A stretch of 49,828 nt of DNA, from contig JAKSLH010000022.1 of assembly GCA_024401335.1 (NCBI GenBank), positions 1-49,828 of the forward strand. Direction: 5' to 3'. The notes beneath the pieces are model-generated. The model saw only the letters and a list, made by a program, of their open reading frames with translations, had not been told where the DNA came from and did no database searches. Within the stretch, counting starts at the first letter, position 1. The number at the start of each line of letters is the position of its first letter. Below, one piece after another: positions 25,201 to 33,414 of the stretch. This stretch comes from Bacteroidales bacterium (lineage in GTDB: Bacteria; Bacteroidota; Bacteroidia; Bacteroidales; Marinilabiliaceae). The position numbers were made by a program, and so were the translations under genes.

Positions 25201-27285
25201 TTACGCTATTGCATACGAGTGCATGCCGCCGAGGAGGAAGTTCACACCGAAATAGGTCATGAGGACGGTGAGGAAAGCTACGACAGTGAAGATATGGAAC
25301 GAACGTGGCTTGCTAAGAGAAGGTACTATAGACAGGTGCATAGGGACAGCATAGACGAGCATTGTGATGAGCGCCCATACCTCCTTGGGGTCCCACCCCC
25401 AATAACGGCCCCACGACTGGTTGGCCCAGATGGCACCTATGAAGATGCCGGCAGTGAGGAGGAAGAGAGCTGGATAGATAAGCAGACGACTCACATTATA
25501 GAGCATGCGGCTCTGCTCTGACTTGCCGAACGATTCCATGACAAGAGCCGTAACACCGTTGAACATCATGAAGGCCAGGAGAGAATAGGCAATCATAATG
25601 ACACATACGTGGATGCTGAGGAGAGGTGAGGCGAGAACTGGCATGAGATTGGTTATCTGCGGATTCGACTCGCCAAACATAGATACCATGAGCGAGAGTC
25701 CTGCGAGGAGCATGCCGAAAGGCAATACGAGAATAAAACGTCGCTGGAGGACAAAGGTGAGTATCAAAGCGACGAGAGACATGAACTGCATCGTCTCATA
25801 ACCATTGGTGATAGGTAGATGGTCTGACACATAGCCTCGCAGAGTCATGACCACGATAAGATAGCCTGCCACATGAGCCACAAAGAGATTGAGCGCAGCA
25901 CGAACCAGGCGCGGCACATCTTTGTTCTTGCTCCATCTGACAACAAAGAAGAAGAAGGATAGGATACCGGCCGTAGCTAGTGCCATCGATAACGGACGGG
26001 TGTGGTTGAAACGGTTATAGAACTTCTCGGCATAGAAACGACTGTCGGACGGCAACACACCTGCAGCATATTTCTGTTGATATACCTTTATCTTGCCAAC
26101 TGTCTCCGACAGCTTTTCGTAATCCTTCATCACAGCCAACTCACCCATATAATCGAGTGATTTCTTGATAAAGAACCACTGGTCTTCTGGCATGTCAAGA
26201 GGCAGATTGTCGCCTTGACTAAGCCAAAGGAATTCACCATTGTCATCATACGGATAGATTCTCATCAACTCACCATTGAGCAGCATCTGCACGACATTGA
26301 GTTTTTCATAGTCTGCCGCACTGTTGCTACGTGCATTGAGTTCATCTAGAGTCAGATATTTCTTGTCGCCCCCTTTTGTCTTAAAAATAGGCTCCGATGT
26401 CCATGTCGTGGGGAAGAAGAACCACCCCGTCATGACCTGTTCTGCACTCAAACCCTCATACGACGATTTGCCATAGAGTTTCGTGGTAAAGTCTTTGGCA
26501 ACTGTCTGAAGCGGACAGATACGTCCGTTGTAATAGACATATATGTCGCACACCTCCTCTGCCACATTTCGAGGCAAGATCTTCGGCGAAGCGACCATCT
26601 CACCACAAGTGGCGATAAGCAGAGCTATCGTGACAGTTCCTCTCCTCACATTCCTCAAAGCCTTGCGAAAGCCTTCATCAGGAAGGACGAGCAAGAGGGC
26701 CATGGCGACAAAGAGCATGAAATAACCCACATAGGTGATGCCAATGCCCCAGAGGTCGTGGCTTACAGAGAGTATAGTGCCATAGCCATCGTAGTCGTAG
26801 GCCGACTGATAGAAACGGTAGCCGTGATGCTCGGCGATATTATTCATAGAGACAGAGACCTCGGCCGAAGAGCCGTCGGCATCGATGAAGACTAGGTTGC
26901 TGACATAGTCCATCGGCGACATAGTGCCAGGATAGTTGATTATCTTAAATTCGTTGAGCTTGACTGAGAAAGGTAAGCTGCTGTTGACATCACCTTCTCG
27001 GATATGCATGGTTGACTGCTCACCAAAGAGGTAGGACACCAATGCACCGGCTAGGATGGTGACCAGAGCGACATGGAGCGAGAACACCACAGGACGACGG
27101 AATAGCGACTGCTTGAAGACATATGCTACGCCAGCAATAGCGAGGAGAGCCCATAGAGCCACGAACCACCATGAAGAATAGACCTCTGTATGACCATAGA
27201 TACGCTCAGTCACCGTTGCACAGCCCATAGCTACGACAACGGCAACAAAAGCCACAGCAACAGTTACCTTAATAACCTTAAGCAT
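25201..27285 (-). CDS. Cytochrome c biogenesis protein CcsB-CcsA fusion (haem lyase)
   Basis: A 694-residue inner-membrane protein of System II cytochrome c maturation, which moves haem to the periplasm and attaches it to CxxCH motifs. The N-terminal half (about 1-400) is ResB/CcsB-like: membrane helices at the start, then a periplasmic part with STMHIREGDVNSSLPFSVKLNEFKI and MSPMDYVSNLVF. The C-terminal half (about 405-694) is CcsA-like with many helices and the haem-binding tryptophan-rich motif WANQSWGRYWGWDPKEVWA; conserved His residues are in place, for example PLLSIHVC. Such CcsBA fusions are usual in epsilon-proteobacteria and Bacteroides. It starts 54 nt after the di-haem enzyme gene, its probable client. 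No other c-type cytochrome is coded in the window. Confidence 0.9.
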   Translation of the reverse strand: MLKVIKVTVAVAFVAVVVAMGCATVTERIYGHTEVYSSWWFVALWALLAIAGVAYVFKQSLFRRPVVFSLHVALVTILAGALVSYLFGEQSTMHIREGDVNSSLPFSVKLNEFKIINYPGTMSPMDYVSNLVFIDADGSSAEVSVSMNNIAEHHGYRFYQSAYDYDGYGTILSVSHDLWGIGITYVGYFMLFVAMALLLVLPDEGFRKALRNVRRGTVTIALLIATCGEMVASPKILPRNVAEEVCDIYVYYNGRICPLQTVAKDFTTKLYGKSSYEGLSAEQVMTGWFFFPTTWTSEPIFKTKGGDKKYLTLDELNARSNSAADYEKLNVVQMLLNGELMRIYPYDDNGEFLWLSQGDNLPLDMPEDQWFFIKKSLDYMGELAVMKDYEKLSETVGKIKVYQQKYAAGVLPSDSRFYAEKFYNRFNHTRPLSMALATAGILSFFFFVVRWSKNKDVPRLVRAALNLFVAHVAGYLIVVMTLRGYVSDHLPITNGYETMQFMSLVALILTFVLQRRFILVLPFGMLLAGLSLMVSMFGESNPQITNLMPVLASPLLSIHVCVIMIAYSLLAFMMFNGVTALVMESFGKSEQSRMLYNVSRLLIYPALFLLTAGIFIGAIWANQSWGRYWGWDPKEVWALITMLVYAVPMHLSIVPSLSKPRSFHIFTVVAFLTVLMTYFGVNFLLGGMHSYAIA

Positions 27286-27339
27286 CGAGAGACGATTATA
27301 TTTATTTCTTGCTAAATTAATAAAAACGCCAATAAAACA

Positions 27340-28959
27340 TTACAGAGCCTCAACAAACTTAACGACAGCGTCTCTCTCCTCCTTAGAAAGCTTGCGGAAA
27401 CGCTCTACCGTCCAGCGAGCATCACTATCGGCACTACCATGCCACATGATAGCCTCGAGCGTGTTTCGGGCACGGCAGTCGTGAAGGCGATCTTCAGAGT
27501 TCTCAACAAGCTTACATAGCCCACGGCCCCAAAGAGGCGTTGTGCGGCACCAGCCGGTGCGTATATCATTGACCATCGCGAGACGATGTTGAACCATATC
27601 GGTGTAAGGCCATATCTTCTGGTTAGGATAACGTGGCATATCATTATCTGAGAACATTCCATTAGGATCTTGTATGTGGTCATCACCGGTGGTCCACGAA
27701 GGACGATGGCACGAAGCACAACCTATCTGACGGAAAATGTCGTGACCTTTCTGAACGGTCGGATCATCGAGGTCGCGAGCAGCAGGTACAGCAAGGCCGC
27801 GATGCCATATCATGAAGTTCTTGTAGTCGGCATCACTCATCTCTGCCTCAGCTACATTCTGGCCATCTTCCTTACCTGTCAGATAGCGATAGATGTCGTA
27901 CTCCACACCCTTGTCGGTCTTCTCATTGGGAAAATAGTCGTAGAATGCTTCCTGCACCTCTGGATCTTTAGAGGCTGCCTCGGCATACGCGGCTGTCATA
28001 TAGTGATATTTACGGTCGGAGCGCGTCACATTGGTGATGTTCCATATTGCATTAGAACCTGGACCATCGAGCACAGGGCCACGGCTCAATGCGTAGGTAT
28101 AACGGCGCACATACGGTTTCTTGTCGATACCGTTAGCGTAATATACGGGCTGCCCATCGGCCCACACAGCAGGGTTGAGCTCAATGCCACGCGTCTCATA
28201 GTTCTTGTACTGTGCTATGATAGAATCTTCGGGTATAGCATCGAGGAGACCAGTGCCATAGACTCCGATAGTCGATTCGAGACGGATGCCTACCTCAGAT
28301 ATGTCGAGATCACCGCGAGCTGACTTGATAAGTCCGTAAGCGAAGGCCGAAGCTGGGATAGTGACCTCAGGATAGATGAGGCTATATGTCTCACCATCAT
28401 CAAACTTGTTGCCCCATTCATCGGTATAGTTGAGCCAGTCGATCTTTATCTGGTCTTCATCGATAGGTGCCTTGAAAGGAGCCACTGCCAGCGTCTGAGG
28501 CATACCTGTCTGCGATGTCAGATAGCCATTTGTCTCCTTGTCATAGAGCACAAGCAGATAGCCGTTGCCCATGTCGGTAGCCTTATAGCGTGTCTGACGC
28601 TTGCCATGTCCGTAGCTAGGATGGCAATAGAGACAGCCGTTGCGCACCATGAGCGGCCCCAACCCCTTGAAAGCACTCTCAGGATCCTGGGTGAAGTCTC
28701 GCTCGAAGAAATATTCGCCAAGCTTGAATGCCTGCGACATGCCGGACTGTTCGCAAGCTGGAGTAGGCTGCTGAAAGGCGTAGGCTGTAGCGTTGAACAC
28801 AGTACCCAACTTACCACCTGCATACACCTCCTCGTCATAGACAAGCGATTCCGATTCGTAAGGTTTCTCCTCCTCTATTATCTCCTTCTTGTCATCTTCA
28901 CAACCACAGGTTAACATCGACGCGATAAACATCATCGCGGTAAACATTCTATTGTTCAT
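27340..28959 (-). CDS. Di-haem oxidoreductase lipoprotein (DHOR/peroxidase-like)
   Basis: A 539-residue exported protein of the di-haem oxidoreductase family (COG3488, distantly related to cytochrome c peroxidases). It has two c-type haem sites, CLYCH (109-113) and CASCH (414-418). Family features include GLGPLMVRNGCLYCH, PFKAPIDEDQI and, near the end, the RTTPLWGRGL region, followed by RNTLEAIMWHGSADSDA. The start is set at the ATG at 28959 because MNNRMFTAMMFIASMLTCGC is a lipoprotein signal with Cys18 or Cys20 as anchor; the frame extends 21 codons upstream without one. It sits between the imelysin and haem lyase genes. Family members are found next to imelysins, where a redox step in metal uptake is often proposed but not proven. 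Confidence 0.85.
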   Translation of the reverse strand: MNNRMFTAMMFIASMLTCGCEDDKKEIIEEEKPYESESLVYDEEVYAGGKLGTVFNATAYAFQQPTPACEQSGMSQAFKLGEYFFERDFTQDPESAFKGLGPLMVRNGCLYCHPSYGHGKRQTRYKATDMGNGYLLVLYDKETNGYLTSQTGMPQTLAVAPFKAPIDEDQIKIDWLNYTDEWGNKFDDGETYSLIYPEVTIPASAFAYGLIKSARGDLDISEVGIRLESTIGVYGTGLLDAIPEDSIIAQYKNYETRGIELNPAVWADGQPVYYANGIDKKPYVRRYTYALSRGPVLDGPGSNAIWNITNVTRSDRKYHYMTAAYAEAASKDPEVQEAFYDYFPNEKTDKGVEYDIYRYLTGKEDGQNVAEAEMSDADYKNFMIWHRGLAVPAARDLDDPTVQKGHDIFRQIGCASCHRPSWTTGDDHIQDPNGMFSDNDMPRYPNQKIWPYTDMVQHRLAMVNDIRTGWCRTTPLWGRGLCKLVENSEDRLHDCRARNTLEAIMWHGSADSDARWTVERFRKLSKEERDAVVKFVEAL

Positions 28960-29053
28960 TTCGTTCAATTTGTCATTAAATCGCAAGCACCAAATGCCAT
29001 TCACAGGCACTTGGTGTTGCAAAAAAAACTATATACACAATTAGTTATAAACT

Positions 29054-30214
29054 CTATTCAACAAGAGCATTCTTCAGTTCATCAAGAGCAGCATCAAGAG
29101 CTTCGAGAGCCTCAATTGCCTCGCCGCATGATGCATCTGTATAGTTATTAACGAACGGACGTTTCATACCATTGACAGGACCGTCGATCTCGTCGAGGGC
29201 CTTCTCCAATGCCTTGACAACAGCCGCAGTCTTTTCAGAATGAGTGATTGCAGTGTAAGCTAGCAACGAACCGGTAGCAGCCTCCTTGATATCACCCATA
29301 GAGCCATACAAGGCGTGCTTGCAGCTCATCACATTATCGTAGAAGTCTGTTATAGAGTTGTGTGCATGAGGGCTCTCGATGTAGTTCACGTCCTCACCAG
29401 TATAAGCAGCACCAATCTTGCCGGCAGCAACCTCATCGACGATATCTTGACAGCCCTCAATGATCTGCACTGCTGCTAGAGTGGCCGACTTCCAACGTGA
29501 GCCTGCCTGACCTGCATTGATGAACTCCTCGCCAAAATTGTCGGCCTCAAACTCTGCCTCATCGAGCATCTCCTGACGATCTTTGCTCACTTCGCCTTTC
29601 CATGCTACAAGTAGCTTGCAAGAGTTGAGGTATAGGTCGTTGGATGCCTCTATAGCGAACCATGTCTCATTAGCAGTGAGATCGGATGCAGCACGCACCT
29701 TGCCGTCTCTGAAGATAAGATATTCCACTGCGTGGAAACCTGTAAGGTTCTGACCTGTAGCGATGGCCTCCGACAAAGTAGCTGCATCATCGTCATCTTC
29801 TGATGGATTATACTTCGACATATATTTGTCGAACGCGGAACGGTCGAAAGGCCATGTATCGATGTGAGGGTCGATAGAATAGCCCGAAGCAGCACCGAAG
29901 AGGAAGGCCTCTGACCACTCCCAGTATTTACGTGCCTCTTTCCAAGCCTCACCTGCCTTGTCGAGATCGCCCTGGGCCTTGCTTTCGCCAAACTTCTCGA
30001 GCGAAGATACGAGTGTTTCTGCTGCATCAGCAAGGCCGGCATATGTAGGTACTACGACGCTCTCAACATACTGCTTGTTGACAGGAGAAAGTGCTATCTC
30101 CTGAGCAGTCTCTTCAATCTCTTTCTTTGGATCGTCATCATCACATGCCACAAACATGCCCGACACTGTTGCCATCATTGCTATTGCAAGCAACATCTTT
30201 ACATTCATTTTCAT
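29054..30214 (-). CDS. Imelysin family lipoprotein
   Basis: A 386-residue lipoprotein (signal ending FVAC24, followed by Asp/Lys-rich sequence) of the imelysin/peptidase M75 family (PF09375), a duplicated four-helix-bundle fold linked to iron uptake. The family GxHxxE motif is present as GFHAVE (His161, Glu164) and a second half carries the usual late QAGSRWKSATLAAVQIIEGCQDI. Another typical region is FLFGAASGYSIDPHIDTWPFD. Related proteins (EfeO, IrpA) bind iron in the periplasm; peptidase activity is doubtful. It lies 28 nt after the porin gene and 94 nt before the di-haem enzyme start, so all are in one operon. Confidence 0.92.
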   Translation of the reverse strand: MKMNVKMLLAIAMMATVSGMFVACDDDDPKKEIEETAQEIALSPVNKQYVESVVVPTYAGLADAAETLVSSLEKFGESKAQGDLDKAGEAWKEARKYWEWSEAFLFGAASGYSIDPHIDTWPFDRSAFDKYMSKYNPSEDDDDAATLSEAIATGQNLTGFHAVEYLIFRDGKVRAASDLTANETWFAIEASNDLYLNSCKLLVAWKGEVSKDRQEMLDEAEFEADNFGEEFINAGQAGSRWKSATLAAVQIIEGCQDIVDEVAAGKIGAAYTGEDVNYIESPHAHNSITDFYDNVMSCKHALYGSMGDIKEAATGSLLAYTAITHSEKTAAVVKALEKALDEIDGPVNGMKRPFVNNYTDASCGEAIEALEALDAALDELKNALVE

Positions 30215-30242
30215 TGCGTTATTATTATTTGATTATTATTTC

Positions 30243-31604
30243 CTATAAACTGTATGCTATGCTCATCGATATACTAGGTTCATCGTTGTATGCTGAGTCG
30301 AGCATTCTCTTTGAGAACTCGGCTTTGACCACGATTCCACTCATCGGCATATAATTCACACCAACAGCTATTCTTTTCTTCTCACACCACTTGTAACCCT
30401 CCTTGTGCGTTCCTTCGAACATTGGGTTATAGTATTCATATCTGCCGAATAGCAGCAGTCGCCTGCCTTCTTGCGACAGAGATGTAGAGAGTCCCAACAG
30501 GTCATAGCCTACTTCTGCACCCCATGCCAAAGCTTTTTCGCCTATAGGCTGATGCTTGGATGGCGAGCCGTCTTGACCCGAATGCTTAGGATAGCTGTTG
30601 TTGTATGTCGTTATCTCCTGCGCGTCACTCAACGAAGCTATATCGACATTGCCTCGTGCCACAATGTTATGTCCTTCATAAGCGAAGTCGAACGCTGCAA
30701 TCTTCAGGGTGCCCTTCACATCGTCATATTTGGCCCCAGCAGCTCTCAACTTGTTCTTGAACGAATTGCCCATATAGGCACTTAAACCCATGCGGAGGCC
30801 AGGAACGCAATAGTTGTCAAGGCGTAAAGCCCCGGCATAGACATTAGCTATCTTAAATTCGTAGCAGCTAGTAGCGCCATAGTGCACGAAACAGTCGGAG
30901 CCAAATCGCTCTGCATCCAAGCCAGGAAGAAACAACGCCTCATAACGCCATACACCGGCCTTGCCCCAGAGCGACAGACCTGTCTGATGCCATGTGCAAG
31001 GGAACAGATTAGCCTCACCCTCAGGTCGGTAGCAAGTAAAAAACTCAGTAGGCATGTGATGAGAGTTAGTTCCGCCTATTGGCACTATTATCTCGCCGGC
31101 TCTGAGGTTGAGAGCACGGTTCCAGCATTTCTCTATCCAGAACTGCTCAAGAGCTACTTCACCTCCCTTCTCTGTCTCGGCCTCATATTCACCACTCTCG
31201 TCGGCATCCACCTCAACGGCACTCTCGGTACCGCCATGCTCAAACTCAATCTCCATACCCATTGTCCAACCACGACCGAAGTCATAGCCAAGGTTGACAA
31301 CAACATGAGGCAGATCAAACTGACCATGACTATCATCGTCCTTATGCTGTTCAGGATATTTATATCTATTGAAATGGTCACTGTAGAAGTTGCGTGTCAT
31401 GACAGCCTCGCCATAGCCGCCAATACTCAAACGGCTTGCAATGTTTTTCAGCACGCTATGATCGGACTTGTGTGTAGCCCCAGTATGACCGTCGATTATC
31501 TCTGTAGCACCCGTATGTGCATCAGCCTCTTCCTGTCCATAAGATACAACCGCAAGCATCATGCACATTGCGGTCAACATTACATTTCTGGATATGCTCT
31601 TCAT
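30243..31604 (-). CDS. Outer-membrane porin-like protein
   Basis: A 453-residue barrel protein, first gene of the imelysin operon. The signal peptide ends near VVSYGQ (about residue 23). The mature N-terminus is His- and acid-rich with a short direct repeat (HTGATEI and HTGATHK), then amphipathic strands of the phosphate-selective/OprO-type porin pattern (SIGGYGEAVMTRNFYSD, VVVNLGYDFGRGWTMGMEIEFEHGG, WIEKCWNRALNLRAGEIIVPIG), ending in SISMSIAYSL. Substrate unknown. With a lipoprotein imelysin, a di-haem enzyme and haem lyase behind it, a metal-related role is plausible; the His-rich start could bind metal (inference). Promoter at 31636-31643 and operator at 31667-31682. Confidence 0.82.
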   Translation of the reverse strand: MKSISRNVMLTAMCMMLAVVSYGQEEADAHTGATEIIDGHTGATHKSDHSVLKNIASRLSIGGYGEAVMTRNFYSDHFNRYKYPEQHKDDDSHGQFDLPHVVVNLGYDFGRGWTMGMEIEFEHGGTESAVEVDADESGEYEAETEKGGEVALEQFWIEKCWNRALNLRAGEIIVPIGGTNSHHMPTEFFTCYRPEGEANLFPCTWHQTGLSLWGKAGVWRYEALFLPGLDAERFGSDCFVHYGATSCYEFKIANVYAGALRLDNYCVPGLRMGLSAYMGNSFKNKLRAAGAKYDDVKGTLKIAAFDFAYEGHNIVARGNVDIASLSDAQEITTYNNSYPKHSGQDGSPSKHQPIGEKALAWGAEVGYDLLGLSTSLSQEGRRLLLFGRYEYYNPMFEGTHKEGYKWCEKKRIAVGVNYMPMSGIVVKAEFSKRMLDSAYNDEPSISMSIAYSL

Positions 31605-31635
31605 CTCTTAATCTGTTATGTCTTGTTTGACATTG

Positions 31636-31643
31636 CAAAGTTA
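31636..31643 (-). promoter_or_regulatory. -7 element of the porin-imelysin-di-haem operon
   Basis: TAACTTTG on the minus strand, about 30 bp before the ATG at 31604. The usual -33 TTG is missing; the NarL-type element starts 23 bp upstream, overlapping the place of the -33. That layout fits an activator-dependent promoter. Confidence 0.6.
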
Positions 31644-31666
31644 GAGATCATCAGAAAGGTGTGCCA

Positions 31667-31682
31667 TACTCACTTTTAGGTA
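31667..31682 (-). promoter_or_regulatory. Putative NarL-type operator of the porin operon
   Basis: On the minus strand TACCTAAAAGTGAGTA, a 7-2-7 inverted heptamer pair differing from the NarL-type consensus at two central positions. It is nearly identical to 32840-32855 (one mismatch over 17 bp) and is 23 bp from the -7 box, as there. Confidence 0.65.
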
Positions 31683-31723
31683 AAAAGGATGTCATGACGA
31701 ATAGACAAGTGTAACGGGTACAG

Positions 31724-31760
31724 ACAAAAAAATCCCGGCAGAACCTCACAGTCTGCCGGG
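31724..31760 (-). terminator. Terminator of the hemerythrin/LuxR regulator gene
   Basis: A perfect 9-bp stem, CCCGGCAGA (31734-31742) with TCTGCCGGG (31752-31760), a 9-nt loop, then a T-rich run on the minus strand. It separates the regulator from the porin promoter. Confidence 0.85.
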
Positions 31761-31789
31761 TGTAGGGTGTATATTTACCCAAAATCATT

Positions 31790-32746
31790 CTAGAGCTTTA
31801 CACTCGATATGTCAACCAATCCGTTTACTATAGCATAGACAGTAAGACCTGCCGGTGAGTGGATCTGCAACTTCTGGGCAATGTTGCGACGGTGAGTCAT
31901 CACCGTATTTGTCGAGATGCACAGCCTGTCGGCTATCTCCTTGTTCGACATGCCTTGCACAAGACAAATGATGACATCCTTCTCACGCTCGGAGAGCGCG
32001 TTGCCAGCATCGGGAGTCTGAGATATCATAGTCGTCAACTTATGAGTGACCTCATTGTTGCGCAAGCAACGTTCCAAGTGCTGTATGGCAGGCACAAATA
32101 TCTCATCTTCCACCTCCGAATGAAGCATGAGCCACTCCTCGTTGTTGTATATATCATAGAGCGTAGCGGTCAGCTTGTTGTTGTGCAATCCGTCGGGCGG
32201 GAGATACTTGATGATGATCTGTTTAAGTTCCTTGAGTTTCTCGCTGGTATCACCATGATGCTTCGAAAACGTCTCAGCGTCATAATCACCATTAAGGTCG
32301 CCCTTGAGCAGAGACTCAACGTAGGGGAAGAGATGCTTCTCTTCATACTTCATGTGTTGATGAATAGAGCGGGCATATTCATCGTAGAGCTTCATGATGA
32401 GCGAAGCGAGATTGCCACCATCATTGAGCGCCTCAGAGAGTTCTTTGCGGATAAAAGGCAGCTGGAAACCGAGGTAATAGTCGTGTGACGCACGAAGGTA
32501 TTTGAGAAGCGTAGAAACCGACAGACGCGAGACATCATCGGGATTATGATGGTCGTTAAGCGCTAGATTGACAACAGCCAGGAATGTGTAGGTGTCTACA
32601 CCTTGAGATTCACACACCTCACGTACTGTCTTGTCGCCAAAGCCAAGACTTATACCGAAAGCGCCAAGGCTCTGCAACACGTTATAGTTGTCACGAATGA
32701 GCGATATCATCATATCGTCAGCCTCATACAACTTCATCTTCTTCAT
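31790..32746 (-). CDS. Hemerythrin-domain transcription regulator with LuxR/NarL-type HTH
   Basis: A 318-residue fusion. Residues about 12-60 resemble the ScdA/RIC N-terminal domain (LQSLGAFGISLGFGDKTVREVCESQGVD), but the usual Cys-Cys pair is replaced by Leu-Gly. Residues 80-225 form a hemerythrin HHE four-helix domain with the expected di-iron ligands: His88, His129 or His131, Glu135, His138, His163/164, His209 and Glu213/Glu215. Residues about 250-310 are a NarL-type helix-turn-helix (LSEREKDVIICLVQGMSNKEIADRL, STNTVMTHRRNI). RIC proteins repair iron-sulphur centres after nitrosative or oxidative stress; here the di-iron domain most likely senses oxygen, NO, redox state or iron and drives DNA binding. 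A NarL-type site lies at its own promoter and at two others in the window. Confidence 0.88.
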   Translation of the reverse strand: MKKMKLYEADDMMISLIRDNYNVLQSLGAFGISLGFGDKTVREVCESQGVDTYTFLAVVNLALNDHHNPDDVSRLSVSTLLKYLRASHDYYLGFQLPFIRKELSEALNDGGNLASLIMKLYDEYARSIHQHMKYEEKHLFPYVESLLKGDLNGDYDAETFSKHHGDTSEKLKELKQIIIKYLPPDGLHNNKLTATLYDIYNNEEWLMLHSEVEDEIFVPAIQHLERCLRNNEVTHKLTTMISQTPDAGNALSEREKDVIICLVQGMSNKEIADRLCISTNTVMTHRRNIAQKLQIHSPAGLTVYAIVNGLVDISSVKL

Positions 32747-32808
32747 TGTGTTCTCTGGTTATTAGTGTTCTCTTTTTATGTGCAAAACAGTCAATTATAA
32801 TGACATCA

Positions 32809-32816
32809 CAAAGATA
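32809..32816 (-). promoter_or_regulatory. -7 element of the hemerythrin/LuxR regulator gene
   Basis: TATCTTTG on the minus strand, 62 bp before the ATG at 32746. No -33 TTG at the normal distance; the operator lies 23 bp upstream instead. Confidence 0.6.
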
Positions 32817-32839
32817 AGAGCCACAACGGACCTGCACTA

Positions 32840-32855
32840 TACTTACTTTTAGGTA
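32840..32855 (-). promoter_or_regulatory. Putative NarL-type operator of the regulator gene
   Basis: On the minus strand TACCTAAAAGTAAGTA. The arms TACCTA and TAAGTA form a near palindrome, and the 16 bp fit TACYYMT-N2-AKRRGTA at 12 of 14 half-site positions. It suggests autoregulation. Confidence 0.65.
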
Positions 32856-32889
32856 TTTTACGTCTAACACATAAGTAGTAGTGGCGATT

Positions 32890-33279
32890 TCAGCCTAAGA
32901 TATCCCAAAAGGAATTAGGGAGGAAGATGTTTTCAACATCCTTTGCCTCGGCAAAGAGTGGAGCAATATCTGATGGGACGAAACCTGCGATGCCGCAACC
33001 TATTGGGGTCACATAGAAGATGAGGTCGGAGTGTTGCTTAGCAAAGGCGATGAACTCATCGACATAAGGCTTGATGGTCTCAGGACCGCCCTGCATAGTA
33101 GGGATAGCGTAGGACTGCCCCTGGAGGCCTACGCCCTGACCCCACACAGCACCGAAATAGATATGAGCTGCATGGGCAGCACCGCCACCGTGTCTACCTT
33201 GAAGGTTAGAGCCGAAGACAAAGATCTCGTTCTCTTTAAGAGAAGAGATATGAGCAGGAGTAATACGATTGTTATACAT
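32890..33279 (-). CDS. Macro-domain-like protein, A1S_2505 type
   Basis: A 129-residue protein of a compact family found in Bacteroidetes and phages. Markers are ENEIFVFGSNLQGRHGGGAA, FGAVWGQGVGLQGQSYAIPT and TPIGCGIAGF, which resemble the glycine-rich loops of macro domains that bind ADP-ribose. The start is the ATG at 33279 (MYNNRITPAH), which matches the length of relatives; the frame extends 13 codons upstream without a better start. It may act on ADP-ribosylated molecules or other nucleotides, but the family activity is not firmly known. It is a single gene between the hemerythrin regulator and nspC. Confidence 0.75.
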   Translation of the reverse strand: MYNNRITPAHISSLKENEIFVFGSNLQGRHGGGAAHAAHIYFGAVWGQGVGLQGQSYAIPTMQGGPETIKPYVDEFIAFAKQHSDLIFYVTPIGCGIAGFVPSDIAPLFAEAKDVENIFLPNSFWDILG

Positions 33280-33414
33280 AAATATATTGTTACTGTCAGA
33301 CAAGCAAATGGCAAGCATCAGCTTTCATACAGGATGATTCAATACTATGCAAGAAATAATGGCGTGGAAGGATGATTGAGGGGTCATATGGGTAGTCAGG
33401 AGAATGAGATATGG

